The notes under the pieces: generated by a model | The model's input: only the letters and a program-made list of their open reading frames with translations | Database searches by the model: none | What the model was told of the DNA's origin: nothing | Position numbers and translations under genes: made by a program | NCBI GenBank assembly: GCA_964528305.1 | Contig: CAZGSD010000010.1 | Coordinates: 1 to 30,787 of the forward strand | Length of the DNA: 30,787 nt | Source of the DNA: CAZGSD01 sp964528305 | GTDB taxonomy: Bacteria > Patescibacteriota > Gracilibacteria > UBA1369 | Reading direction: 5' to 3' | Shown: in pieces, positions 1-7,645 of the stretch | Position numbering within the stretch: the first letter of the stretch is position 1 | Layout of the letters: the number at the start of each line of letters is the position of its first letter

Positions 1-1203
1 GCGGCGCGTGTGATAAGTGAGTGATACAGAGCATTCCGGGCATTGTTCCGTATGGCCACAATCTCGGCAGATGACGGCTGAGGCGGCGCCGCGTCGATTT
101 AGAAATAAGATAGACTGTTCTCCGCGTGCTAGCGTTTCTATTAGTTTGTCTTTGAGTAAATCACTGAAAATAGTGTAGTTTTTTTTGCGTATTTCATCGC
201 GTAAATCGATTAGATGAATTTGAGGCAGTAATTTTTCCTGATTAGCTTGTGGTAGACGTAGTGGCATTTCCACCAATTCATATTGGTTTTTTTGGGCGGC
301 GAAATAAGATTCCAGCGAGGGGGTGGCGGAGCCAAGAATTATTTTGACGTGATTATTGGGCGCTGAAATTTCAGCTATTTTTATGGCGATATCGCGGGCG
401 TGGTAACGTGGGGCTTGATCTTGTTTATAGGAATCTTCGTGTTCTTCATCGATTATAATCAGTCCGAGATTTTGAAATGGGCTGAAAATAGCTGATCGTG
501 ACCCGATAATGATACGGTGTTCGCCATTGGCTATTTTGCAGAGATAATTCAGTTTGGATTTGGGAGTTAGACGTGAGTGAATGACGGCCAGGTTTTTGCC
601 GAACTGCTCTTCGAAATTATGTATGGTTTGTGGCGTGAGGGAGATTTCTGGCACCATGATCAGCACCTGTTGTCCGCGTTGTAAATATTGTTCAGCCAGG
701 CGGCGGTAAATTTCTGTTTTGCCAGAGCCTGTGACGCCATGCAGTAAAAACACTTTCTGCTGGCTATTTTGTATTTGGCTAAAAGCTTTTTTTTGTCCTT
801 CGGTCAGGGTGAAACGTGAAGGAATGATATCTTCATGTTTGATTGCTTGGCTGATTGCTTGAGGTTTTTTCCTGTTAAAAATGTTGCCCGGCAGAAAAAG
901 CTTAAGGCATTTGTATAATGGGCAAAAATGCTGACTACTGATGTAATTCAATAGCTCCAGTTGAATAGTGGTGAGGTGAAAGAAATCATCTACTTTTCTG
1001 TGGATATTTTTGGTGGCGAAATTGGGTGGATTAGAGTGAATTTCCCAAATAATTCCGCGTAGTGATTTGTTTTTTAGTGGGACTTCAACTAAACAGCCTC
1101 GTTTAAATTCTGCTGCACTTTCAATTGGTATGGCATAGGTAAGTGTCTCACGGGGGCCCATGATTTTGCGCGGGAAAAGTATTTCGGCATAAAGTGCTGT
1201 CAT
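1..1203 (-). CDS. priA: Primosomal protein N' (PriA helicase), N-terminal 401 residues, C-terminus outside window
   Basis: PriA is a 3'-to-5' superfamily 2 helicase that recognises stalled forks and reloads the replisome. The reverse strand is open from an ATG at 1203 to the window edge. An N-terminal DNA-binding region is followed by Walker A GVTGSGKT (about residues 156-163), the DEEH Walker B box (about 252-255), a GSATPSLES helicase motif, and near the edge the first zinc-binding cysteines in CRDCGHTEQCPEC, with the four cysteines intact. The start codon overlaps the stop of the upstream small gene (ATGA at 1200-1203), so translation is probably coupled. The C-terminal helicase lobe lies outside the window. 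Identification is firm from motif order. Confidence 0.95.
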   Translation of the reverse strand, partial: MTALYAEILFPRKIMGPRETLTYAIPIESAAEFKRGCLVEVPLKNKSLRGIIWEIHSNPPNFATKNIHRKVDDFFHLTTIQLELLNYISSQHFCPLYKCLKLFLPGNIFNRKKPQAISQAIKHEDIIPSRFTLTEGQKKAFSQIQNSQQKVFLLHGVTGSGKTEIYRRLAEQYLQRGQQVLIMVPEISLTPQTIHNFEEQFGKNLAVIHSRLTPKSKLNYLCKIANGEHRIIIGSRSAIFSPFQNLGLIIIDEEHEDSYKQDQAPRYHARDIAIKIAEISAPNNHVKIILGSATPSLESYFAAQKNQYELVEMPLRLPQANQEKLLPQIHLIDLRDEIRKKNYTIFSDLLKDKLIETLARGEQSILFLNRRGAASAVICRDCGHTEQCPECSVSLTYHTRR

Positions 1204-1598
1204 TGGTGGGGAGAGTTAATCAGTTTATTCAGATCCTGACAGATTTGTTCTATCTCTACTGGTAAGTCCGCTAAAAATATTTCTAAACTGATTTGTTCTA
1301 GTTGTGGGGACATCATGCCCAGGGGGTGGAGGTTTTCCAGATATTTGCCTATGTCAGGAAAGTTGAAAATTAGATCTGCGACAATCATGTCTGGTGTTAT
1401 GGAAAATGCTTCTCCAGGCGTGATTGTGACGTTTTCTAGATGTCCTTCGCCCAGCCGAAGGCGTAATTCTTGTATGTTTGGGGAAATAGGAGTTGGATCA
1501 TTACCCAGGCAGCAGCCAAAGAAATGGCTGAGAGGGTGTGGTCTGCCATTGGGGTTACCATCTGTGATTTGATGTGGATGATGATGTTTTTTTGTCAT
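1200..1598 (-). CDS. Small DUF1858-like protein with histidine-rich N-terminus
   Basis: A 132-residue protein encoded directly upstream of priA and overlapping it by four bases. The first ten residues include HHHPH, followed by a CC pair near residue 29. The C-terminal part (about residues 66-127) begins ITPDMIVADLIFNFPD and ends in an EQICQDLNKLI helix. This resembles the DUF1858 fold, known from hybrid-cluster-associated and ScdA-type proteins. The usual cysteines of that family are not visible at the expected GMxCxxC turn, where the sequence reads HPLGMMSP. The DUF1858 assignment is inference from pattern and is moderate; no function is claimed. The ATG at 1598 sits just after a possible extended -10, so the mRNA may be leaderless. 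Confidence 0.75.
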   Translation of the reverse strand: MTKKHHHPHQITDGNPNGRPHPLSHFFGCCLGNDPTPISPNIQELRLRLGEGHLENVTITPGEAFSITPDMIVADLIFNFPDIGKYLENLHPLGMMSPQLEQISLEIFLADLPVEIEQICQDLNKLINSPHQ

Positions 1599-1604
1599 GC
1601 CGGT

Positions 1605-1613
1605 ATTTTAGCA
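1605..1613 (-). promoter_or_regulatory. Possible extended -10 promoter for the DUF1858-like gene and priA
   Basis: On the minus strand TGC-TAAAAT (hexamer at 1605-1610) matches an extended -10 element. It lies only about seven bases before the ATG at 1598, which would give a leaderless transcript. The best -35 candidate (TTGCTC at 1626-1631) has a short 15-base spacer, so this is tentative. Confidence 0.3.
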
Positions 1614-1715
1614 TTTTTGTGGTTTGAGCAATGTGCTTGGGGAGCTTTAATATTGTTAATTGCTTGACAGGTGGCCGATCTAGTTTCAGTGTGTGTGAGT
1701 GGGTTTTAAACTCTT

Positions 1716-2468
1716 ATGGAAAATATTAGATTGGATCTTTGGTTAGTTCGAGAAGGGTTTTTCCAAAGCCGTGATCGTGCCAAAGAAGCCGTGAAAAATG
1801 GACAAGTGATGTTAAATGGTTTGGTGGTGCGTAGAGCCGCCCGCAGTGTTTCTGGTGGTGATGATGTGCGGGTTTTGCAGCCGGATTATGGTTTTGTGGG
1901 GCGGGGGGCTTTGAAACTGCGGGCGGCGGTTGAAGTTTTTCAATTGGACATAGAAGGAAAAGTTTGTGTTGATATGGGGGTGGCGACGGGAGGTTTTAGT
2001 GATTATCTGCTACAGCATGGTGCTCTTAGAGTATATGGATTGGATATTGGCGAGGGGCAAATTGCCAGTAAAGTCTTGCATCACCCGGGTTTTGTTTTTC
2101 GTAATCATACGGATGCTGCCAAGGTGACTAGGAGTGATTTTCCTGAGCCTATAGATTTAATTGTGGTGGATATTGCCTTTGTCTCTATTGAGCGATTTTT
2201 CCCTGCTATAGCTGATCTTTTGCAATGTGGAGGAGTTGCTGTGTTATTGATTAAACCTCAATTTGAATTAGGCCGGCCTCATGCCGGAGTTTTGCGTGAT
2301 GAAAAGGTGATTATGGGAATATTGAAAAATATTCAAACAGAATTATTGAAAACAGGTATGGTTTTAAAAAATAGGATTAAATCACCAATTCTTGGGAAAG
2401 AGGGCAATCAGGAATATCTTTGGTTGGTGACTAAAAAATCGGTTGAGGCGGATGCCGATATTAACTGA
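1716..2468 (+). CDS. tlyA: TlyA-family rRNA 2'-O-methyltransferase (S4 domain plus FtsJ-type domain)
   Basis: TlyA enzymes 2'-O-methylate cytidines in 16S and/or 23S rRNA using SAM. Residues about 3-60 form an S4 RNA-binding domain (RLDLWLVREGFFQSRDRAKE, then the VMLNG turn). Residues about 63-245 are the Rossmann methyltransferase: GALKL supplies the first catalytic lysine, VDMGVATGGFSD is the SAM-binding glycine motif, VVDIAFVSI the central aspartate strand, and LIKPQFELGR the second lysine. At 250 residues it has the usual family length. The family name 'hemolysin A' is historical. Its last eight bases overlap the end of a convergent minus-strand gene. Confidence 0.93.
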   Translation: MENIRLDLWLVREGFFQSRDRAKEAVKNGQVMLNGLVVRRAARSVSGGDDVRVLQPDYGFVGRGALKLRAAVEVFQLDIEGKVCVDMGVATGGFSDYLLQHGALRVYGLDIGEGQIASKVLHHPGFVFRNHTDAAKVTRSDFPEPIDLIVVDIAFVSIERFFPAIADLLQCGGVAVLLIKPQFELGRPHAGVLRDEKVIMGILKNIQTELLKTGMVLKNRIKSPILGKEGNQEYLWLVTKKSVEADADIN

Positions 2469-2823
2469 AACTATTAGTGATGAAATAATGATTTTCCTGT
2501 TTACCATCTGTGTCGACTATATGGCAACGATAAGCGATTTTTCCGTCTGGCAGATATTTATAAAAAGATGTGTCCACAGCGCTGGTGTCTTCACCCAATC
2601 TTTCAAAATTTAAATGATTATCACTATCTTCCCGTTCGCTGCGTGATATGCTTTCGTATTGTTTTTTGTTGATTTCTTCGAAAAAAGGGCTGCTGGCCAG
2701 ATAAAAAGCTTTGAGAGCTTTCCAATAAGATTTGATGTTTTCGGCTTGTAGATATTCTCCAGCCATGTTGGTGATATTGATGGGAACATCAGGAATGATA
2801 GCGCAGATAAGTCCCGATGACAA
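2461..2823 (-). CDS. Hypothetical protein, 120 residues
   Basis: No family is recognised. The ORF begins with TTG at 2823 (an ATG at 2766 would give a version 19 residues shorter) and is convergent with tlyA, overlapping its last eight bases. The protein looks cytosolic and mixed: aromatic helices such as YWKALKAFYLASS, a charged acidic middle (SEREDSDNH), then a strand-rich end with YKYLPDGKIAYRCHIVDTDG. No signal peptide or membrane segment is seen. A TATAAT on the minus strand at 2859-2864 supports a real transcript. It could still be a chance ORF. Confidence 0.58.
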   Translation of the reverse strand: MSSGLICAIIPDVPINITNMAGEYLQAENIKSYWKALKAFYLASSPFFEEINKKQYESISRSEREDSDNHLNFERLGEDTSAVDTSFYKYLPDGKIAYRCHIVDTDGKQENHYFITNSFS

Positions 2824-2858
2824 TTGTTGGAAATTTTGTTATTTTGAAATGTGTTTGG

Positions 2859-2864
2859 ATTATA
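2859..2864 (-). promoter_or_regulatory. Perfect -10 hexamer upstream of the 120-residue hypothetical gene
   Basis: The minus strand reads TATAAT at 2859-2864, about 35 bases ahead of the TTG start at 2823. The matching -35 region is poor (CTTTGC). The short divergent spacer to the RDD gene (2824-2879) would have to hold promoters for both genes. Confidence 0.35.
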
Positions 2865-2879
2865 TAACTTACTAGTGGT

Positions 2880-3341
2880 ATGCAAAGTGATGTCAGGGTG
2901 AGTACACATAATTTTCGTTATGCGGCATGGTATAGGCGTTTTGGGGCGGTATTGGTGGATATGTTGATTGTTAATGTTTTAGTGTTCGTGCTTTTCCCTG
3001 GAGCTTTTGAGGTTTTTGCCGTATTGGGTCGGGGAAATTGGCCGGAAATTATGACTTTTGGACGAAGTTTCGAGGGGCTTTCACTGATTTTTGCGCCTTT
3101 TGATTATATGTTTCTGATGGGGTGGTTGTTTTCTAGAACTGTCGGGATGATGTTGATGAAGATTCGTTTTAGTAATGTTGATGGAGGAAGAATTGGCTGG
3201 AAAAAGTCTCTGTTACGGGCTTTGGGATATTATTTATCGACTTTATTAGTTGGGCTGGGATTTGTGCCTATTTTGTTGAATAGGAAAAAACAGGCTCTGC
3301 ATGATAGGCTGGCCGGGACTTATGTTGTGATGAAAAGATAA
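2880..3341 (+). CDS. RDD-family integral membrane protein
   Basis: A 153-residue protein with the layout of RDD proteins. The opening WYRRFGAVLVDMLIVNVLVF gives the arginine pair and membrane aspartate of the first helix. A second membrane region lies near residues 65-90 (FAPFDYMFLMGWLFSRTVGMMLMKI), and a third follows the KKSLLRALGYYLSTLL stretch. The end, NRKKQALHDRLAGTYVV, is the typical RDD C-terminus with the LHDRLAGT signature. RDD proteins have no single agreed role; some are linked to ion transport. It is convergent with tRNA-Arg, whose 3' end is three bases away. Confidence 0.88.
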   Translation: MQSDVRVSTHNFRYAAWYRRFGAVLVDMLIVNVLVFVLFPGAFEVFAVLGRGNWPEIMTFGRSFEGLSLIFAPFDYMFLMGWLFSRTVGMMLMKIRFSNVDGGRIGWKKSLLRALGYYLSTLLVGLGFVPILLNRKKQALHDRLAGTYVVMKR

Positions 3342-3344
3342 TTT

Positions 3345-3421
3345 TGGTGCGTCGTGAGGGATTCGAACCCCCGACCCTCGGTTCCGAAGACCGATGCTCT
3401 ATCCAGCTGAGCTAACGACGC
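3345..3421 (-). tRNA. tRNA-Arg (anticodon TCG)
   Basis: Read on the minus strand, this folds as a full cloverleaf. The 7-bp acceptor is GCGTCGT/ACGACGC, the D stem GCTC/GAGC, and the perfect 5-bp anticodon stem TCGGT/ACCGA closes loop CTTCGGA (anticodon TCG, reading CGA). The T loop is TTCGAAT. The 3' CCA is encoded (3345-3347). A strong promoter candidate lies just upstream at 3438-3466. Confidence 0.97.
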
Positions 3422-3425
3422 GTAA

Positions 3426-3461
3426 AAAACCAGGGTGATATTAGCTGATCACCCCGGTTTT
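3426..3461. terminator. Bidirectional hairpin terminator between secDF and tRNA-Arg
   Basis: AAAACC-A-GGGTGAT (3426-3439) pairs with ATCACCC-C-GGTTTT (3448-3461) around an 8-nt loop. On the minus strand the stem ends in a run of six T's, fitting a Rho-independent terminator for secDF. It could also stop plus-strand readthrough from the RDD gene. Its loop and one arm contain the tRNA-Arg promoter. Confidence 0.75.
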
Positions 3462-3466
3462 GTCAT
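3438..3466 (-). promoter_or_regulatory. Promoter for tRNA-Arg, nested in the secDF terminator
   Basis: On the minus strand ATGACA (3461-3466) is followed by a 17-base spacer and TAATAT (3438-3443). This puts initiation about ten bases before the tRNA 5' end at 3421. The -10 lies in the terminator loop and the spacer covers one terminator arm. Confidence 0.55.
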
Positions 3467-3470
3467 GTGT

Positions 3471-6400
3471 TTATTTGCTGTTTTTGCGATGGGCGGCGAT
3501 GTACCAGTCGACCAGGATGGGGGAAGCGATGAAGATGGAGGAATAGGTACCTACGGCGATACCGATCAATAGGGCCAGATTGAAGCCGCGGATGTTTTCG
3601 GCGCCAAAGATTACTAAAGCTAGTAGAGCCAAACAGGCGGTGAAAGAGGTGTTGATAGAGCGAGCTAGAGTTTCATTAACTGCTTCATTGGTCAATTCCT
3701 CAAAAGTTTTGTCGCGGGAAGGGGCTTTGAGTTTTTCGCGTAGTCTATCCAGCACTACGATAGTGTCATGAATAGAGAAGCCCATGACGGTGAGGATGGC
3801 TGTGATAAAGAGAGCATCTATTTCCAAGCCTAATGTGATGCCTAGTACTACGTAAATACCAATTAAAACAATAATGTCATGTAGGAGAGCAATAATAGCT
3901 GAAACACCAAATTTCCATTTGCCGACGGAATGTGGAACTTTGCGGAAGGCGAAAGCAATGTAGAGAATGATGGCCAAAGATGCTAGTAAGACAGCCATTA
4001 CTGCGCGATTACGTAGACTTTCACCAATAGTTGGACCAACTGATTGGAAGCGTTTTTCCTCTATTTTGCCATATTTGGCTTGTAGGTCTTTTAATATTAA
4101 ATCGTGATCAGCGGCGGAAATGTCACGTGATTTGACGGTTAAATTGTCATTGGACGTAACTATATGAATATTGCCTAGATTCAATTTGCTTGATTCTGCT
4201 GCGTTTAGTGAGTTGGCAGAACTATCGCTCTTTGATGGTGCGGTTGATTCCCGTGTTTGATTGATTTTATTTTCAATTTCACGCAAAGATGCTGTTAATT
4301 CTTCTGGAGAAATGGTGTTTTCGAAGTGTAATTCCATGAGAGATCCACCGGTGAAATCCAGACTTGGTTTCAATCCAATGCTAAAGAGAGAGATTAGTGA
4401 TAGCACGATAGTGGCCGCAGAAATGCTGTATAAAACTTTGCGTTTTGGAATAATTGGTAGTAGGCGTGGTTTGGTTGGTTTGACACGTCCAAAGAAGTTG
4501 GGGGATTGGCTCCAGCGTGTGCCCAGGGTAGCGTTTAATAGCACGCGTGTGATGGAAATAGCGGTGAACATGGAAACCAGGATACCGGCAGCTAGATTGA
4601 AGGCGAAGCCTTGGATAATGGAGCTACCAAAATAAAACAGGATGGCGCAGGTGATAAGGGAAGAAAAATTAGAATCTTTGATAGAGCTCCAAGCACGGTC
4701 AAAACCGACTTTGATAGCGGAATCCAACGGGCGACCATCACGCAATTCTTCTTTGACTCTTTCGAAAATCAAAATATTAGCGTCTACGGCCATACCGATG
4801 GAGAGGATGACACCGGCGATACCGGCTAGTGTCATGACAATAGGTGTAGAGAGGATAAAGGAGAGGAAGAATAATATAAAACAGCTCAGTATCATTGCTA
4901 TCAATTTTTCAGGGCCTGATTCCTTGCTGCCCAGAATGCGGTAAATGAGATAGCCGAATACCCCGATGGAAATGAGTAGTGAGGCCCATAGTGGTAGAGC
5001 TGATTTGATCAGGAAGACCAGAGTGGTGGTATAGAATAGCAAAGCTATAGTGGCGATCATACCGGCGCGGCGATAATACAGACACATAAAGGCGCCGATG
5101 AGTAGTAAACCGATTAAGCCTGCTTGCATGCTTTTATGCAGGGCGTCTTGGCCGAGAGAGGCACCGATATTATATTGGCCGACTAATATGATAGGGGCGG
5201 GAATAGCACCTGTGTTTAAATCTCGTGCTAATTGGTCTGCTTCCTGTGGGGTGAATTGTCCATTGATCACAGCTTTTCCTCCGCTGATTTTCTCATTGAC
5301 TCTTGGAGCGGAAATCAGGTTGCCGCCGACGAAAATAGCTATTGGTTTGTCGATATTTTTTTCAGTCAATTGTTCGAACATCTTGGCTCCTTCAGCATTG
5401 AATGAAATGGCGACATATGGTTGATATAATTGGTCGAACTGTACATCGGCGCGTTGGAAATATTTGCCATTTAAATCAGTTGCCGCCCATTTATCATCAT
5501 CTTTGTTGAAAAAGAGTCGAGCAAATTTAACTTGGGGCTCTTTAACGGTGGTGTTGATGGCCTCATTGATTTCTGTAGCTTTGATTATATGAAAACCAAA
5601 AGGTGATTCTACCACTTCGCTCAAGTCGCCGGCTTTTTGTAGTGCCAGGGCGGCTTTGCTGTATTCTTGCACGTAATCTTGGCCATCTGGAGTGACTGGG
5701 CCTTTTAGAACGCCACCAGTCTCTTTGTTGGATGAGTCGTCGGAGTATTCTTTGACTAATTCTTCAAAATTAGCGGCCGGTTGTCCGTTCTGGCCTTTCA
5801 ATTTGGCTAGGGCTTCGGTGGCGCGTGCGCGGGCTTCATCTTTGTTGCGTGTAATAGCCAGAACTTCTGGATCGGTATTGTCTGCGAAACCTGGGGCGCC
5901 TTTATAGGCTATTAAAATATGAGCGGTGTGTACCTTTCTAGGTTCATCAATTTTTTTATCACCGACCTGTTTTTCCAATACTTTTACTATGTTGTAACCG
6001 TTGAGAATAGTGAATGTTCCGTCAGCGCCAAAACTTCCCTCATTACTGCTTTCTATTAATTTTGGACTAATTTCTCCTGCCTGCATGCTGAAAGTTTGAT
6101 CTGCTATGCCAGCTGGAACTTGGTCTTTGAATAAAAATTCATTACTTTCGGTGTAAAGGACCTTGCCTGGATTTGCTTGTGCTGCTTCTTCGGCCAGTAG
6201 TTTGAAATCACCTTTTTTGACTTCAGTTAGTGTTTTTTCAGCTTCGGCTTTTACTTTTTTCTCATATTCGGGGTCATTACCTGATTTTTCTTCTTTGAAT
6301 TCTAATTGAATAGTTTTACCTACTGTTTCTTTTGCTTTATCTAAGTCTTTGATGCCGGCAAGCTCCACTATGATGTGATTTTCTTCGCCAACGCGTGAGG

Positions 6401-6692
6401 AATATATATTAGGCTCTGATACACCCAATCCATTGACTCTTTTTTGGATGACGCTGATTACGCCTTCGATAATTTTATTGCGGTCTTTTTCTGGGACGTT
6501 GCGCAGATCAATTTTATAATCCAACTGGGATCCACCTTGTAAGTCCAACCCTAGATTTACTTTTTGTTCGTAAAAAGCTTCTGGTAAAAAAGGGAAAAGC
6601 TGTTTTTGATTGCTGTCTGGAAGATTGAAAAAACTTAAGCCCAAGGCTGCGAGCAGAATAATGCCGGATCGCAGAAGATTATTGTGATGCAT
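3471..6692 (-). CDS. secDF: SecD-SecF fusion with parvulin-type peptidyl-prolyl isomerase insertion
   Basis: SecD and SecF use the proton motive force to pull secreted proteins through SecYEG. Here both are one 1073-residue chain. SecD: N-terminal helix (about 8-23), LGLDLQGG motif (47-54), first periplasmic half to about residue 132, second half about 386-505 (through NLISAPRVNEKISGG), then membrane helices with GMAVDANILIFERVKEEL (633-650). SecF: LDFTGG (778-783), a Ser/Asn-rich linker in its periplasmic domain, and GFSIHDTIVVLDRLREKL. Between the SecD halves, residues about 133-385 are foreign: a complete parvulin-like domain (about 252-375: HTAHILI, NFEELVKEYSDDSSNKETGGVL, FGFHIIKATE) preceded by a degenerate half (about 156-242). 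SecD also has an extra hydrophobic hairpin near 563-617. It has its own promoter (6738-6766) and terminator (3426-3461). Confidence 0.95.
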   Translation of the reverse strand: MHHNNLLRSGIILLAALGLSFFNLPDSNQKQLFPFLPEAFYEQKVNLGLDLQGGSQLDYKIDLRNVPEKDRNKIIEGVISVIQKRVNGLGVSEPNIYSSRVGEENHIIVELAGIKDLDKAKETVGKTIQLEFKEEKSGNDPEYEKKVKAEAEKTLTEVKKGDFKLLAEEAAQANPGKVLYTESNEFLFKDQVPAGIADQTFSMQAGEISPKLIESSNEGSFGADGTFTILNGYNIVKVLEKQVGDKKIDEPRKVHTAHILIAYKGAPGFADNTDPEVLAITRNKDEARARATEALAKLKGQNGQPAANFEELVKEYSDDSSNKETGGVLKGPVTPDGQDYVQEYSKAALALQKAGDLSEVVESPFGFHIIKATEINEAINTTVKEPQVKFARLFFNKDDDKWAATDLNGKYFQRADVQFDQLYQPYVAISFNAEGAKMFEQLTEKNIDKPIAIFVGGNLISAPRVNEKISGGKAVINGQFTPQEADQLARDLNTGAIPAPIILVGQYNIGASLGQDALHKSMQAGLIGLLLIGAFMCLYYRRAGMIATIALLFYTTTLVFLIKSALPLWASLLISIGVFGYLIYRILGSKESGPEKLIAMILSCFILFFLSFILSTPIVMTLAGIAGVILSIGMAVDANILIFERVKEELRDGRPLDSAIKVGFDRAWSSIKDSNFSSLITCAILFYFGSSIIQGFAFNLAAGILVSMFTAISITRVLLNATLGTRWSQSPNFFGRVKPTKPRLLPIIPKRKVLYSISAATIVLSLISLFSIGLKPSLDFTGGSLMELHFENTISPEELTASLREIENKINQTRESTAPSKSDSSANSLNAAESSKLNLGNIHIVTSNDNLTVKSRDISAADHDLILKDLQAKYGKIEEKRFQSVGPTIGESLRNRAVMAVLLASLAIILYIAFAFRKVPHSVGKWKFGVSAIIALLHDIIVLIGIYVVLGITLGLEIDALFITAILTVMGFSIHDTIVVLDRLREKLKAPSRDKTFEELTNEAVNETLARSINTSFTACLALLALVIFGAENIRGFNLALLIGIAVGTYSSIFIASPILVDWYIAAHRKNSK

Positions 6693-6737
6693 GGACGGGA
6701 AATTAATTAATTAGATGCACGTATGAATGCGCTGCAG

Positions 6738-6766
6738 AGTATAGTGACAAAGCCTGGATTTGTCAT
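6738..6766 (-). promoter_or_regulatory. secDF promoter with inverted repeat in the spacer
   Basis: Minus strand: ATGACA (6761-6766), 17-base spacer, TATACT (6738-6743); predicted start near 6731, leaving a leader of about 40 bases before the ATG at 6692. A dyad, TGACAAA at 6745-6751 and TTTGTCA at 6759-6765, fills the spacer and could be an operator. Confidence 0.55.
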
Positions 6767-6817
6767 CTGAAATTCACTTGATGGACTTGCCGTAATTCCC
6801 GGGATGAGACGTAATCA

Positions 6818-7645
6818 TCAAATAGCCAGGTTTAAATACCACTGAATGATTTCTTGGCCGCTGTAAAAAGCGATTAAAGTGCCAATGATTAAAAACGGTG
6901 TGAAGGCGATGGTTTGTTTGGCTTTGGTTTTTCCGGCTAGAAGTAGGATGATGACGATGATGCTGCCGATGATATAGCTCAAAACTGTGGCTAGTATAAA
7001 TTTATTGAGGCCCAGTAAAAGCCCCATGCCAGCTGCGAAATAAATATCGCCCGAGCCGATCCAGCGGCCCCGGGAAATCAGGTATTGCCCCCCAAAGAAA
7101 CTGAGTCCAGCTAGTAGTCCGAGTAGATGGCTGAGGGGCTGTAGTGCCATCCCGGGGCCGCTACTGACCAAAAATCCTGGTAGACTGAGGGCCAGCCAGC
7201 TGTATAAAAAAAGGTTGGGTATGGCTTTTTTTTGTATGTCGCTAAAACAAATAGCCAGCAGATTGATTGAAAGTAGGTGAAAATAAATCAGCAGTAACCA
7301 AAAACTCGGGTCTGTCCAAATATTGTTCCAGGAGAGGCTGCTGCGTGTGCTGAGCAAAATATTTAAATTGTCCAAAAAAAGTAGACCGGTGAGTATTTCC
7401 AGTATTGGATAAATGGGAGAAATTTGTTTGTGACAATAGGAACACTGGCCTTTTTTAAAAATCCAGCTAAAGATGGGGATTAAATCCAGCGGAGCTAATT
7501 GATGTTTGCATTTTGGACACTGGGAGCGGCCGGTGATAATGCCTTTGCGGCCATTTAACAATCTTTGAATAGCTACGGATAAAAAACTTCCCAGGCAGCA
7601 ACCAAGGATGAAGGTGATTATGCTTAAAATGGCCTGTTCATTCAT
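6818..7645 (-). CDS. pilD: Prepilin peptidase / N-methyltransferase (type IV leader peptidase, A24)
   Basis: This is the membrane aspartyl protease that cuts class III signal peptides of type IV pilins, often also methylating the new N-terminus. The 275-residue protein begins with a hydrophobic helix and GCCLGSFLSV, followed by the cytoplasmic zinc-type tetracysteine domain: C43-x2-C46 and C68-x2-C71. The two catalytic aspartates are visible at D136 (FSDIQKKAIPN) and D200 (GSGDIYFAAG). Several further membrane helices follow. Its start overlaps the stop of the upstream TPR gene by four bases (ATGA at 7642-7645). No pilin is in the window, so substrates must be encoded elsewhere. Confidence 0.95.
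   Translation of the reverse strand: MNEQAILSIITFILGCCLGSFLSVAIQRLLNGRKGIITGRSQCPKCKHQLAPLDLIPIFSWIFKKGQCSYCHKQISPIYPILEILTGLLFLDNLNILLSTRSSLSWNNIWTDPSFWLLLIYFHLLSINLLAICFSDIQKKAIPNLFLYSWLALSLPGFLVSSGPGMALQPLSHLLGLLAGLSFFGGQYLISRGRWIGSGDIYFAAGMGLLLGLNKFILATVLSYIIGSIIVIILLLAGKTKAKQTIAFTPFLIIGTLIAFYSGQEIIQWYLNLAI

Noticed and set aside
1664..1692. TTGACA as -35 of a tlyA promoter
   Set aside because: The -35 is perfect, but 16-18 bases downstream no acceptable -10 is seen (CAGTGT), so it was not listed.
4261..4944. Plus-strand ORFs opposite secDF (72-124 residues)
   Set aside because: Shadow frames of a strongly conserved gene; no independent protein features.
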